Source: Mycolicibacterium pulveris (GTDB taxonomy: Bacteria > Actinomycetota > Actinomycetes > Mycobacteriales > Mycobacteriaceae). From it: a stretch of DNA of 64,000 nt. Both the position numbers and the translations under genes were made by a program. The notes under the pieces were generated by a model that was not told the origin of the DNA, ran no database searches, and saw only the letters and a program-made list of their open reading frames with translations. The stretch lies in contig NZ_AP022599.1 of the NCBI RefSeq assembly GCF_010725725.1, forward strand, positions 1,116,001-1,180,000. The letters run 5' to 3'. Positions 48,666 through 64,000 of the stretch are shown here, one piece after another; positions within the stretch are counted from its first letter, which is position 1, and each line of letters starts with the position of its first letter.

Positions 48666-50527
48666 TGAATTCCGACGTACTGGTGGTCGGCGCCGGGCCG
48701 ACCGGCCTGACGATGGCCGTCGAGCTGGCACGCCGCGGCGTCGACGTGCGCATCATCGACGCGGCGCCCGCGCCCACGACCGAAACCCGAGCCCTCGGCG
48801 TGCAACCCAGGACGCTCGAACTCTTCGAGCGGCTCGACCTCGCCGAGGCCGCGGTCGCAGAGGGCATGAAGGTCACCGACTTCAAGGTGTTCAGTGAAGG
48901 CAAGCAGTTCCTGCACCTCGACTTGGAGGGCCTGGACAGCCCGTATCCGTATCTGCTGATGTTGCAGCAGCCGCGGGTCGAGGCGCTGCTGAACGCGCGC
49001 CTCGAGAGTTTCGGCGTCACGGTGGAGCGCGCGATCGAATTGGCCACGCTGAGACACGATTCCGATGGCGTTGCGGTCGAGCTGCGACACGGTGACGGCA
49101 CGGTGGAGCACACGCGGACGTCCTGGCTGATCGGTTGCGACGGCGCGCACAGCACCGTCCGCCATCAGCTGGGGGTGCCGTTCGTCGGTGCCGCGTTCGA
49201 AGAGAACTTCGCGGTCGCCGATGTCGAAATGGACTGGCCACTGCCGCACAACGTCTTTCACGCGTTTCTCAACCGCGGCAACTTCGCAGCCTACTTCCCG
49301 ATGCCGGGTGGGCTGCACCGGCTCACCATCGCCTACCGCCCCGGCCAGACCCCCACCGGCGACGTCACCGACCAGGAACTACAGGCCGCCGTCGACCGCG
49401 GCGCACCACCGGGCGCCCGCATCACAGCGGTCCACTACGCCGGGCGGTTTCAGATTAACCAACGCAAGGTCGCCCGCCACTCCGTCGGCCGGGTGTTCCT
49501 CGCAGGCGACGCGGCGCACGTGCACTCCGTGGTGGGTGGACAGGGAATGAACACCGGCATCCAGGACGCGTTCAACCTGGGGTGGAAACTCGCCGCGGTG
49601 GTCAACGGGCACGCGGAACCACCTCTTCTGGATTCCTACGCCGAAGAACGTGCGCCCGTCACGCACCGGCTCGTGAAAGGCACGCGTCGTGCGACGCGAA
49701 CGACGTTGTTGCGCAATCCGATCGCGACAGCCATGCGACGCCACATCGCACCACACATCACGCCGCGGCCACGGTTCCAGCGCGTGCTGAGGCGCGCACT
49801 GACCCAGCTTGACGTCTCGTACCGTGACGGCACCGGCGGCAGCAACGACGACCGCCTCGCCGTCGGCGACCGGTACCCCGACATCGGACTGCTGCACCCG
49901 ACCAAGTACACGTGGCTGACGCCCGCCACCGAGGCTGCACGCCACCCCGACCTGGTCGCCGTGCGTCACGTCGACGACGGCGCCGCGCCGACCCTGGTCC
50001 GGCCCGACGGCTACATCGCCGCCCTTGGGAACGACACCGCCTTGGCGAGTACCTCGAAAAGACCTTCGGGCAAAGGAATTTCGTGTGGACCGTCGTCCCT
50101 GATCAGGCTTCTACGAAGGAGGTTCACCATGCCCGCACCACGATGGGTTGCCCGCGCCAACAAGAAAGTGCTCAACCGGGTGACCAAGTTCATCGCGCCG
50201 TGGGCGCCGGGATGGGCGGTCGTGATTCATCGCGGCCGCAAATCGCAGCGCGTCTACCGGACACCGCTGTGGGCGTTTCGGCGTCAGGACGGCTTTGTCA
50301 TCGCGTTGACGTATGGCTCGCAGGCCGACTGGGTGCGCAACGTCCTCGCCGCCGACGGCTGTGAACTCGAGACCCGACGCCGGCGCTACCAGGTCGGGTC
50401 CCCGCGCGTCTACTACGACGAGGACGCCGCGGACATGCCGGCGTTCATTCGGTTCATGCTGCGCAACGTGATCAAGGCACCGGAGTTCCTGCGCGTGGAC
50501 GTGGTGCGCGAACTGTCGGCCGTCTAG
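48665..50527 (+). CDS. FAD-dependent aromatic monooxygenase, reading frame fused to a nitroreductase
   Basis: Residues 1 to about 455 are a PheA/TfdB-type hydroxylase: VGAGPTGLTMAVELARRG binds FAD, GCDGAHSTVR and FLAGDAAHVHSVVGGQGMN are the other two FAD signatures. The short C-terminal domain should end with LGEYLEKTFG, but that text is in another frame from 50041 onward, so a single-base loss near 50045 has shifted the frame. By chance the shifted frame runs open into the downstream nitroreductase gene and gives 620 codons. Whether the native protein is made is unclear. AAGGAGG precedes ATG 48665. Confidence 0.75.
   Translation: MNSDVLVVGAGPTGLTMAVELARRGVDVRIIDAAPAPTTETRALGVQPRTLELFERLDLAEAAVAEGMKVTDFKVFSEGKQFLHLDLEGLDSPYPYLLMLQQPRVEALLNARLESFGVTVERAIELATLRHDSDGVAVELRHGDGTVEHTRTSWLIGCDGAHSTVRHQLGVPFVGAAFEENFAVADVEMDWPLPHNVFHAFLNRGNFAAYFPMPGGLHRLTIAYRPGQTPTGDVTDQELQAAVDRGAPPGARITAVHYAGRFQINQRKVARHSVGRVFLAGDAAHVHSVVGGQGMNTGIQDAFNLGWKLAAVVNGHAEPPLLDSYAEERAPVTHRLVKGTRRATRTTLLRNPIATAMRRHIAPHITPRPRFQRVLRRALTQLDVSYRDGTGGSNDDRLAVGDRYPDIGLLHPTKYTWLTPATEAARHPDLVAVRHVDDGAAPTLVRPDGYIAALGNDTALASTSKRPSGKGISCGPSSLIRLLRRRFTMPAPRWVARANKKVLNRVTKFIAPWAPGWAVVIHRGRKSQRVYRTPLWAFRRQDGFVIALTYGSQADWVRNVLAADGCELETRRRRYQVGSPRVYYDEDAADMPAFIRFMLRNVIKAPEFLRVDVVRELSAV
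50129..50527 (+). CDS. Deazaflavin (F420)-dependent nitroreductase family protein
   Basis: A 132-residue Ddn-like split-barrel protein: VIHRGRKSQRVYRTPL binds the F420 phosphate, GFVIALTYGSQADWVRNVLAA follows. It has its own AAGGAGG and ATG at 50129, although it is in frame with the frameshifted monooxygenase. It likely reduces nitro compounds, quinones or similar substrates with F420H2. Third member of the tetR operon. Confidence 0.8.
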   Translation: MPAPRWVARANKKVLNRVTKFIAPWAPGWAVVIHRGRKSQRVYRTPLWAFRRQDGFVIALTYGSQADWVRNVLAADGCELETRRRRYQVGSPRVYYDEDAADMPAFIRFMLRNVIKAPEFLRVDVVRELSAV

Positions 50528-50565
50528 CCCCGCGCCGAGTGTGGGTCGCGGCCTACCCTCAATGC

Positions 50566-51543
50566 GTGCCATCTGGAAGCGACCGGCCGCCGTTCTCGTC
50601 GTGGTCCGATACCGTCGCCTCCACCCTCACGACGCTGCGACGACGCCCGCTTATCGCGCTGAACCGTGCGCCCCGGCCCGTGCGGCAGGGCGGGCGGCTG
50701 ATCGTCCGCACCGTCGATGACACCCTGCGCGACCGCGTGCCCGGGCTGGCCGCCGAGGTGGCGCTGTTCTCGCTGATCTCGCTGCCGTCGCTGCTGATTG
50801 CCATCCTCGGCTCGCTCGGGTTCATCGCCGAGGCGCTGGGCCCCGACGGCAGCGCGGAACTGCGCCGCCTGCTGCTCGAGGCGCCCAGCTCGCTTCTGTC
50901 CGAACGCACCTTTCAGTCCTACAGTCGCGTCGTCGAGGCCGGGCTGGCGCAAAGCCGCGGCAGCGTGATCTCCATCGGCATCGTGCTGAGCCTGTGGACC
51001 GGGTCGCGGGCGGTGAACCGCTATTTGGAAACCATCACGATCGCCTACGGCGTCGAGCCCAGGCCCGCGTGGCGACGACGGCTGCTGGCATTGGGGCTGA
51101 CCGTCGGAGGGCTCGTCGGCGCGGCCGCGATCCTGCCGCCGCTGGTGTTCGGGCCCGACCTGGTGGCCTGGCTGACCCCAGAGCCGTTGACGGCCAGCAC
51201 GTTGCGGGCCCTGGACCTGTTGTTCTGGCCGGTGATGGCGCTGCTGATCCTGATCGGGCTGGTCACGCTGTACCACTTCGGCGTGCCGTGGCGGACACCC
51301 TGGCGCCGCGACATCCCCGGGGCGGTGCTGGCGATGGCGCTGTGGTTGATCGCGTCGGCGGGTCTGCGGACATATCTGTCGCTCAGCGCGCGCGACGACG
51401 CGGTGTACAGCCAGCTCGCAGTGCCGATCGCGGTGGTGCTCTGGCTCTACATCACGGCTTTCGCGGTGCTGCTTGGCGCGGAACTCAACGCCGAGATCGA
51501 AAAGATGTGGCCGCACGACAAGTACCCCTGGCGGCTGCGGTGA
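50566..51543 (+). CDS. YihY/virulence factor BrkB family membrane protein
   Basis: A polytopic membrane protein of about 325 residues with six helices. DRVPGLAAEVALFSLISLPSLL, SGRSGS-like RGSVISIGIVLSLWTGSRAVN and the C-terminal AVPIAVVLWLYITAFAVLLGAELNAEIEK match the UPF0761/BrkB family, function unknown. I chose GTG 50566 because TACCCT lies exactly six bases upstream, giving a leaderless transcript; a GTG at 50539 is the longer alternative. Confidence 0.82.
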   Translation: MPSGSDRPPFSSWSDTVASTLTTLRRRPLIALNRAPRPVRQGGRLIVRTVDDTLRDRVPGLAAEVALFSLISLPSLLIAILGSLGFIAEALGPDGSAELRRLLLEAPSSLLSERTFQSYSRVVEAGLAQSRGSVISIGIVLSLWTGSRAVNRYLETITIAYGVEPRPAWRRRLLALGLTVGGLVGAAAILPPLVFGPDLVAWLTPEPLTASTLRALDLLFWPVMALLILIGLVTLYHFGVPWRTPWRRDIPGAVLAMALWLIASAGLRTYLSLSARDDAVYSQLAVPIAVVLWLYITAFAVLLGAELNAEIEKMWPHDKYPWRLR

Positions 51544-51552
51544 ATTTCCCGC

Positions 51553-51608
51553 GAGCAGACGCGTACACCCCCATTTTGGGCGGAAATTGGGGGTGTACGC
51601 GTCTGCTC
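51553..51608. terminator. Hairpin with perfect 21-bp GAGCAGACGCG-type arms
   Basis: GAGCAGACGCGTACACCCCC plus one base (51553-51573) and its exact complement (51588-51608) enclose a 14-base loop. It lies between the convergent yihY-like and AbiEi-like genes and touches both stop regions. Confidence 0.85.
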
Positions 51609-52506
51609 ACCCGGCGAGTCGAGCCCGCTCAAGATGTCCGGAGATGCGTCGCACCAACTCGTACGGGTGTTTGCGGACGTCGTCGACGACCATCGGCACG
51701 ACGGTCCATCCGCATTCGGCCAACCTGGCGGCCTTCATGCGGTCGCGCTTCCACCCTTCCGGGCTGGCGTGCCACTCCACGCTGTCGTACTCGGCGACGA
51801 CTTTCGCGTCGAGCCAGGCAAAGTCAACCCGCCACAGGTTGCCCTGCAGGTCGATGATCTCGTACTGCAGCTCCGGCAGCGGCAGACCCCCGTCGATGAA
51901 GACAAGCCGCGCCTCACTCTCCATCGGCGACTCGCTTCGCCCGTCCGCAAACTGCACGAGTTCGCGGACTTGAACGATGCCGCGTCGCCCCTTCTGTTCG
52001 TTGATTGCCGCTACCAGTTCCGACTGCGTGCAGCATCCGGAACGCAGTGCGGCGTCGAGAACGGCCAGCGCCCGCGGCCGTCGCAATGTTCGCGCGATCT
52101 CGACGGCCGTCCAGGCCGGCGCCGTTGCGATCCGCCCGCCAACGACGCTCAGCGGGGCGCCAAGGCGTTGGTGCACCATGACCTCGGGTGACGGCCGCAT
52201 CCGGATTCCAGGGTCGAGAACATGAATCCGTTCCTCGGGTTCGGTGTCAAAGCCGTACATCTCGGCGGCCGTCTGCATGCAAGCGACAACGCGCTTACCG
52301 CACGCCAAGTCCAGTGCGGCGAGCCTGCCGGCCACACCGGGCGGCGTCATCGCGTACACACCACGCCGGACGCGGATCAGCCTGCCGGCGCGGACGGCGC
52401 ACTCGAGCGTCTTGGGCGAGACCACGGCCAGCAGCTGTCCCCTGGTGGCCACGCCCCCGTTGGCGGCGAGCACCGCTTCCACAGCGTCCAGCGACATGCC
52501 ATGCAT
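51607..52506 (-). CDS. AbiEi-type HTH / DUF559 nuclease-fold protein
   Basis: A 299-residue protein. Residues 1-60 form an AbiEi-like winged helix (GGVATRGQLLAVVSPKTLECAV), residues 60-180 the middle domain with RVRRGVYA, and residues 200-299 a Vsr-like DUF559 domain. PMESEARL, RVDFAWLDAKVVAEYD and the closing GWTVVPM give the PD-(D/E)xK arrangement. Such proteins are common in actinobacteria. AbiEi proteins elsewhere are the antitoxins of type IV systems, but no AbiEii nucleotidyltransferase toxin is present here. Start ATG 52506 or 52497. Confidence 0.8.
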   Translation of the reverse strand: MHGMSLDAVEAVLAANGGVATRGQLLAVVSPKTLECAVRAGRLIRVRRGVYAMTPPGVAGRLAALDLACGKRVVACMQTAAEMYGFDTEPEERIHVLDPGIRMRPSPEVMVHQRLGAPLSVVGGRIATAPAWTAVEIARTLRRPRALAVLDAALRSGCCTQSELVAAINEQKGRRGIVQVRELVQFADGRSESPMESEARLVFIDGGLPLPELQYEIIDLQGNLWRVDFAWLDAKVVAEYDSVEWHASPEGWKRDRMKAARLAECGWTVVPMVVDDVRKHPYELVRRISGHLERARLAG

Positions 52507-52576
52507 ATTCGCGGGCAACCGCCCGCGACGGAAGGCCGCATGCCGAAAGCCTGTGGATAACCCTCCGCCAGCCTGG

Positions 52577-52634
52577 CGAACAGACGCAAAAACCCCCAAA
52601 ACCATGGGATTTTGGGGGTTTTCGCGTCTGTTCG
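52577..52634. terminator. Hairpin terminator downstream of rpoC, GAGCAGACGCG-type family
   Basis: CGAACAGACGCAAAAACCCCC and the matching GGGGGTTTTCGCGTCTGTTCG enclose a second pair (CCAAAA/TTTTGG), with arms ending at 52577 and 52634. It lies just after the rpoC stop and before the next start, so it should end the rpoBC transcript. Confidence 0.85.
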
Positions 52635-52645
52635 CGCAGAACGGG

Positions 52646-56626
<3,981 letters not shown>

Positions 56627-56638
56627 CTAGAAAACTAA

Positions 56639-60513
<3,875 letters not shown>

Positions 60514-62274
60514 TCACACGGCGGCCGCGCCCGCGCACGACCCCGTCGCGGCCGGTTCGGTCGAGCACGCCGCGAAGTCGTTGGAGTTGATCGAATGCAG
60601 CAGCCCGGCAAAGAACCACTCGATCGGCGACAGTGACGCCGGCGGGCCGGGCAGCACGTACCCGCGGGCCGGCCCGGCGTCGGTCGGGATGTCGATCACG
60701 GTCTGGCCGGGCTGCCCCGGATCGCCGTAGATGCCGGTGCGCGTAGCCGGGTCATACACCCGACCGGCGTACATGTCGGTCAGCCAGCCCTGCGAGAGCA
60801 CCTGAACGGCTTCGACGTTGTTCGGCGTCGACCAGCCGAACACCAGCCCGACGAACGCCTGGACCAGGCCGAAGTAGGCGTCGCTGCGGAACGCATCCGA
60901 ATGCGCGCCCCCGATCAGCTGCACCCCGTTGAACTGGCCGGGGCGCTTCTCGGTGAGCACGTTGTTCGCGCCGCCGCCGTAGTTGATCACCGACGGCGCC
61001 GCGGCGACCTGCAGCACCGGCACCGACGACGGCAACTTGTCCAGAGCCCGGCCCAGCGCGCCGTTGGCCGCCGAGCCGTCGTAGAGCAGGACGCCGGCCA
61101 AGTCGGCCTTCTGCTCCGCCGCCGCCCCGTCGTAGAAGTAGCCGGCGGCGCCCGCGGCCAGCATGCTGCCCGCGGACTGGCCGGCGAAGACGAACTTGTC
61201 GGGCAGCGTCCCTTCGAAACCGGCGGCCCGGGCGCTGGCGAGCAGGGCGTCGCGGTCATCCTCGAACAGGCCGGCCACCGCGGCGTGCATCGGATCGGCG
61301 GTGAGGCTGCATCCGTCGCAGGCGAAATAGTTCGACGTGATCGTCGGCGCCACCACGATCGCGTTGTTGCGCTCGGCGAGCTCGGCCAGCGTGAGGTTGT
61401 AGATGCCCGCGTGCGCCATGAACCCGTGCTGGAAGTAGATGAACTTGTCGGGTTGTCCTTCCTTCGGGTAGTACCAGTCGGCGTCGGCGGTGTAGCCGTC
61501 GCCGCAGTCGATCTGCAGCGTGGAGCGGCCGGCGCTCACCGTGCTGCCCGGCGGCACGGCGGGCGGGCCCACGATTAGCTTCACCATGAAGTCGATGACG
61601 CTCCACGCCAGCGTGCCGATGATGTTGATCAGCGACGGGCGGGCCGGGGCCTGCTGTTGAGCCGCCGGGGCGACCATCGCGATCTGCGTGACCGCGGATT
61701 TCTGTTCCGGTTCGAAGGCTCGGACGGCTTGGTCGACGGCGCCCGTCGTGGCGGACGGCTTGCTGTCGGCGGTCGCGGTTTCGACGGTCGGCTCGGTCGG
61801 CTCGGTCGGCTCGGTCAGCTGCGTCGGCTCTTCGGACTGCTCCGGCGCCTCGACCTCGTTGACGACCGCCGCCAGGGCGCTCGTCGGCTCGGTGTCGGCG
61901 TCGGTGTCCGTGGTTGCGTGGTGACCGGAGCCCGACAGGGTCTCGTCATCGGTCGTCTCGGCGGCGACCGCGTCGTCCTCGGTGGCGACCTCCTCGGTGA
62001 CGTCCTCGGTCTCGGTGTCGTCGACGACGTCCTCGTCCTCGGTGACGTCCGTGTTCTCGGGGTCGACGCCCCCGGCGGCCTCCTCAGCGGCGTCGTCGGC
62101 CGAAGCGCCGGTGTCACCGGCCGCCTCGGGCTCCGACTGCGACGACGCCGACGGCCCGGGGCTGGTGCCCGAACTGGGTTCGGCGATCGCGATGCCCGCG
62201 CCGACCAGCACGACGCACGACATTCCCGCGGTGAGCACCCCCGCGCTCACCCAGCGCAGCAACCGGTCATTCAT
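60514..62274 (-). CDS. Secreted alpha/beta hydrolase with acidic Thr/Glu-rich linker
   Basis: About 586 residues. A signal peptide (LTAGMSCVVLVGAGIAIA) is cleaved before EPSS; residues 30-190 are low-complexity Glu, Asp, Thr, Ala with TEPTEPTEP repeats; the rest is an alpha/beta hydrolase with FQHGFMAHAG, the nucleophile elbow GQSAGS and GGAHSDA as likely His region. Pairs of cysteines (FACDGC) and a Cys-containing tail may form disulphides. Substrate unknown, probably a cell-wall or lipid ester. ATG 62274 starts the signal peptide; a GTG-like start at 62295 is possible. Confidence 0.85.
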   Translation of the reverse strand: MNDRLLRWVSAGVLTAGMSCVVLVGAGIAIAEPSSGTSPGPSASSQSEPEAAGDTGASADDAAEEAAGGVDPENTDVTEDEDVVDDTETEDVTEEVATEDDAVAAETTDDETLSGSGHHATTDTDADTEPTSALAAVVNEVEAPEQSEEPTQLTEPTEPTEPTVETATADSKPSATTGAVDQAVRAFEPEQKSAVTQIAMVAPAAQQQAPARPSLINIIGTLAWSVIDFMVKLIVGPPAVPPGSTVSAGRSTLQIDCGDGYTADADWYYPKEGQPDKFIYFQHGFMAHAGIYNLTLAELAERNNAIVVAPTITSNYFACDGCSLTADPMHAAVAGLFEDDRDALLASARAAGFEGTLPDKFVFAGQSAGSMLAAGAAGYFYDGAAAEQKADLAGVLLYDGSAANGALGRALDKLPSSVPVLQVAAAPSVINYGGGANNVLTEKRPGQFNGVQLIGGAHSDAFRSDAYFGLVQAFVGLVFGWSTPNNVEAVQVLSQGWLTDMYAGRVYDPATRTGIYGDPGQPGQTVIDIPTDAGPARGYVLPGPPASLSPIEWFFAGLLHSINSNDFAACSTEPAATGSCAGAAAV

Positions 62275-62472
62275 CGCCGTTGCCCTACCGCACAACCGCT
62301 GTCAGCGACGTCAATTCCGGACTCCACGACAACCCCGCCCCCGGATCTGCAGCGCACACACCTGCGCTTACCCGCGTCGAGAACCGGTCGACCATGCCTC
62401 CTCCTGCCAGTCCCAGCAAACGCTACCGGGTCGCCGCGGCCGCGGAGGCGATTAATCGAAGCGCTTACGAAA

Positions 62473-64000
62473 TCATGCGGCGATCGAATCCGAGCACGAC
62501 TCCCCCGCCGCGGCACCCACCGACGCGGCGACACACGCCGGGTCGAACCGGAAGATTCCGCTACCCAGTTGGACCAGCGGTTGCAGCAGGTTGAGCAGGA
62601 ACGGCTTGGTCAGCGTGTTCGGCAACGCGACCAGCATGGCCACCCCGCCGGGAGTGGTGAGCTCCAGAGCCTCGCCGGGTTCCAGGTCGTAGACGCCGGT
62701 CGCCTGATCGCCTGCGAACATGTCGTTCGCCCAGGTCACCATCAGATGCTGCGCCGCGGCCACGTTGCGTGCCTGAGAGAATCCGGACACCAGCTGCTGC
62801 GAGAACTGGATGACCGGGTTGCCGCCGCGCATCGCGTCGACGTGGGCGCCGCCGACCAGGGTGACGCCGACGAACTGGTCCGGCCGCGCCTCCATCAGCG
62901 CGTCGCTGCCGACACCGAACTGGTTCCAGAAGTAGCGCGGCGCGGCGATCTGGTAGATCGGGATGTCGAGCGGCACCTTGCTCAAGGCGCCGGCCATCGA
63001 GTCGTCGAGACCGACGCCGTCGAGCAACACCACACCGGCCAGCCGGTCAGCGCTGCCGTTGTCGATCATGTAGCCGGCCGCCCCCGACACCGCGCCGCCG
63101 CCCAGCGAGTGGCCCATCAGCACCACCCGGTCGGGGATCGGGCCGTCGTAGCCGGCCATCGCCGCGCTTTCGGCGAGCGCGGTGTTGTCCTCGTCGAACA
63201 GGCCGGCGATGGCCTGGTGCATCGGCGGGGCCCCGAGCCAGCAGGCGTTGGCGGCCAGGAAGTTCGAGGTGATCGACGGTGCGACGACGATGCTGTTGGT
63301 TTCGGCGGCCAGCGCCGCTGCGGTGTGGCTGTACCACGGAGCGGCAGCCAGGAAGCCGTGCTGCAGGTAGATCATCCGGTCGGGCGGGTTGTCCTCGGCG
63401 CCCTCGGGGATGTACCAGTCCGCGGGCACGCCGAACCCCTCGCCGGGCGCGCATCCGCAGTCGATGCGCAGTGAGGAACTGCGCACCGTCACCGTGCTGC
63501 CCGGCGGAAGCAGCGGCGGCCCGCCAAGCAGTCGGGTCAACGCGTGGTACACGCCGAAGATCACCGTGCCGACGAAGTCGAGGACGGTGGTCAGCGGATC
63601 CGTGAACAGGGCGGAGATGGGTGCCGCGGGTGCCGCGGCCGCGAACGTGATCGCCTCGACCGTTCCGGCGTCCTTGACCTTGGCGGCGACGTCGTCGACG
63701 ACGCCGACGGTGGCGCGCTGCTGGGTCACGGCCGCGGCGACCGGTTCGGCGGATTCCTCGCCGTCGTCCTCGGCGACGACGGTGTCGACGGGATCGGAGT
63801 CGGCGGCGACGTCCCTGACGGGCGCGGTCGCGGGCTGCTTGACCTGCGCGGTGGACGCGGTGGTGTCGACGAGATCGCTGTCCGAACGGTCCTCGGCGGT
63901 GTCTTCGGCGCTCGGCTCCTCCTCGGCGGCGAGCTCTTCCTCGGCGGCGGGCTCTTCTTCGCCGGCGGGCTCTTCCTCGTCGGTGGGCTCTTCCTCGGCG
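62473..64000 (-). CDS. Secreted alpha/beta hydrolase, tandem paralogue, partial
   Basis: A paralogue of the preceding gene, cut at the N-terminus by the window edge; over 500 residues are visible. The right end is acidic low complexity with EEEP repeats (18-bp period at 63910-64000). The catalytic domain has YLQHGFLAAAPWY, the nucleophile elbow GHSLGGG and GGAHVDAM, and the LLPPGSTV lead-in shared with its neighbour. The apparent start at 63729 is internal; the frame is open through position 64000. Confidence 0.85.
   Translation of the reverse strand, partial: AEEEPTDEEEPAGEEEPAAEEELAAEEEPSAEDTAEDRSDSDLVDTTASTAQVKQPATAPVRDVAADSDPVDTVVAEDDGEESAEPVAAAVTQQRATVGVVDDVAAKVKDAGTVEAITFAAAAPAAPISALFTDPLTTVLDFVGTVIFGVYHALTRLLGGPPLLPPGSTVTVRSSSLRIDCGCAPGEGFGVPADWYIPEGAEDNPPDRMIYLQHGFLAAAPWYSHTAAALAAETNSIVVAPSITSNFLAANACWLGAPPMHQAIAGLFDEDNTALAESAAMAGYDGPIPDRVVLMGHSLGGGAVSGAAGYMIDNGSADRLAGVVLLDGVGLDDSMAGALSKVPLDIPIYQIAAPRYFWNQFGVGSDALMEARPDQFVGVTLVGGAHVDAMRGGNPVIQFSQQLVSGFSQARNVAAAQHLMVTWANDMFAGDQATGVYDLEPGEALELTTPGGVAMLVALPNTLTKPFLLNLLQPLVQLGSGIFRFDPACVAASVGAAAGESCSDSIAA

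Noticed and set aside
63910..64000. 18-bp periodic sequence considered as a repeat element
   Set aside because: It is the coding sequence for Glu-Glu-Glu-Pro repeats in a hydrolase linker.

Overview
The window is about 64 kb of high-GC actinobacterial chromosome from a mycobacterium, most likely a fast-growing Mycolicibacterium. The evidence is gene order: rpoB-rpoC, nfo (end), fadE8-echA4-paaX-echA5, rpsL-rpsG-fusA-tuf, an Rv0686/Rv0687/Rv0688-like block, the mycofactocin cluster and the S10 ribosomal operon follow one another as in Mycobacterium tuberculosis Rv0667-Rv0710, here shown in reverse. Additional blocks not in that backbone are inserted into it. Almost all informational genes are on the minus strand.

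Layout from left to right. (1) 1-7159, minus: a five-gene soluble diiron monooxygenase operon in the order hydroxylase alpha, beta, coupling protein, reductase, gamma (smoXYBCZ order, soluble methane monooxygenase-like). It is followed by a sodium/solute symporter, a small membrane protein and an NtaA-type flavin monooxygenase that runs off the edge. (2) 7389-12940, minus: the S10 ribosomal protein operon rpsJ-rplC-rplD-rplW-rplB-rpsS-rplV-rpsC-rplP-rpmC-rpsQ. (3) 12941-16600: rpsJ upstream region with a 35-bp inverted repeat around a decayed hotdog-type (DUF4442) gene, then a divergent lipoprotein esterase and cytochrome P450 pair. (4) 16685-23916: a complete mycofactocin cluster, mftABCDEFG on minus and mftR divergent on plus. 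(5) 23981-34123: malic enzyme, an ECF sigma factor coupled to a glyoxalase-fold protein, a ferredoxin reductase, a mycofactocin-type SDR under a KstR-like site, a wrecked arginine/ornithine antiporter-arginine deiminase remnant, a SHOCT-domain membrane protein, an MFS transporter with an in-frame stop, and a cutinase-like enzyme. (6) 34268-38595, minus: rpsL, rpsG, fusA, tuf. (7) 38885-41552: TetR regulator and four small envelope proteins (DUF3558 and DUF3060). (8) 41645-47848, minus: a fatty-acid degradation operon with a PaaX-type regulator, a PAP2 membrane enzyme and endonuclease IV. (9) 48030-51543, plus: a TetR, FAD-monooxygenase, F420-type nitroreductase operon with a frame problem, and a YihY-like membrane protein. 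(10) 51607-60142, minus: an AbiEi/DUF559 protein, then rpoC and rpoB. (11) 60514-64000, minus: two tandem secreted alpha/beta hydrolases with acidic Thr/Glu/Ala-rich linkers, the second cut by the window edge.

Functional reading: the smo operon would turn small alkanes or alkenes into alcohols or epoxides, and mycofactocin is the redox cofactor that mycobacteria need for oxidising alcohols with nicotinoprotein dehydrogenases such as the SDR at 28781-29635. The two systems sit about 10 kb apart, separated by the S10 operon and the P450/esterase pair. That they cooperate is an inference. A second theme is decay: at least four loci (DUF4442 gene, antiporter/deiminase, MFS transporter, FAD monooxygenase) carry deletions, frameshifts or a nonsense codon. 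A third is a family of intergenic hairpins with conserved outer arms GAGCAGACGCG and variable inner stems, found at transcript ends throughout the window.
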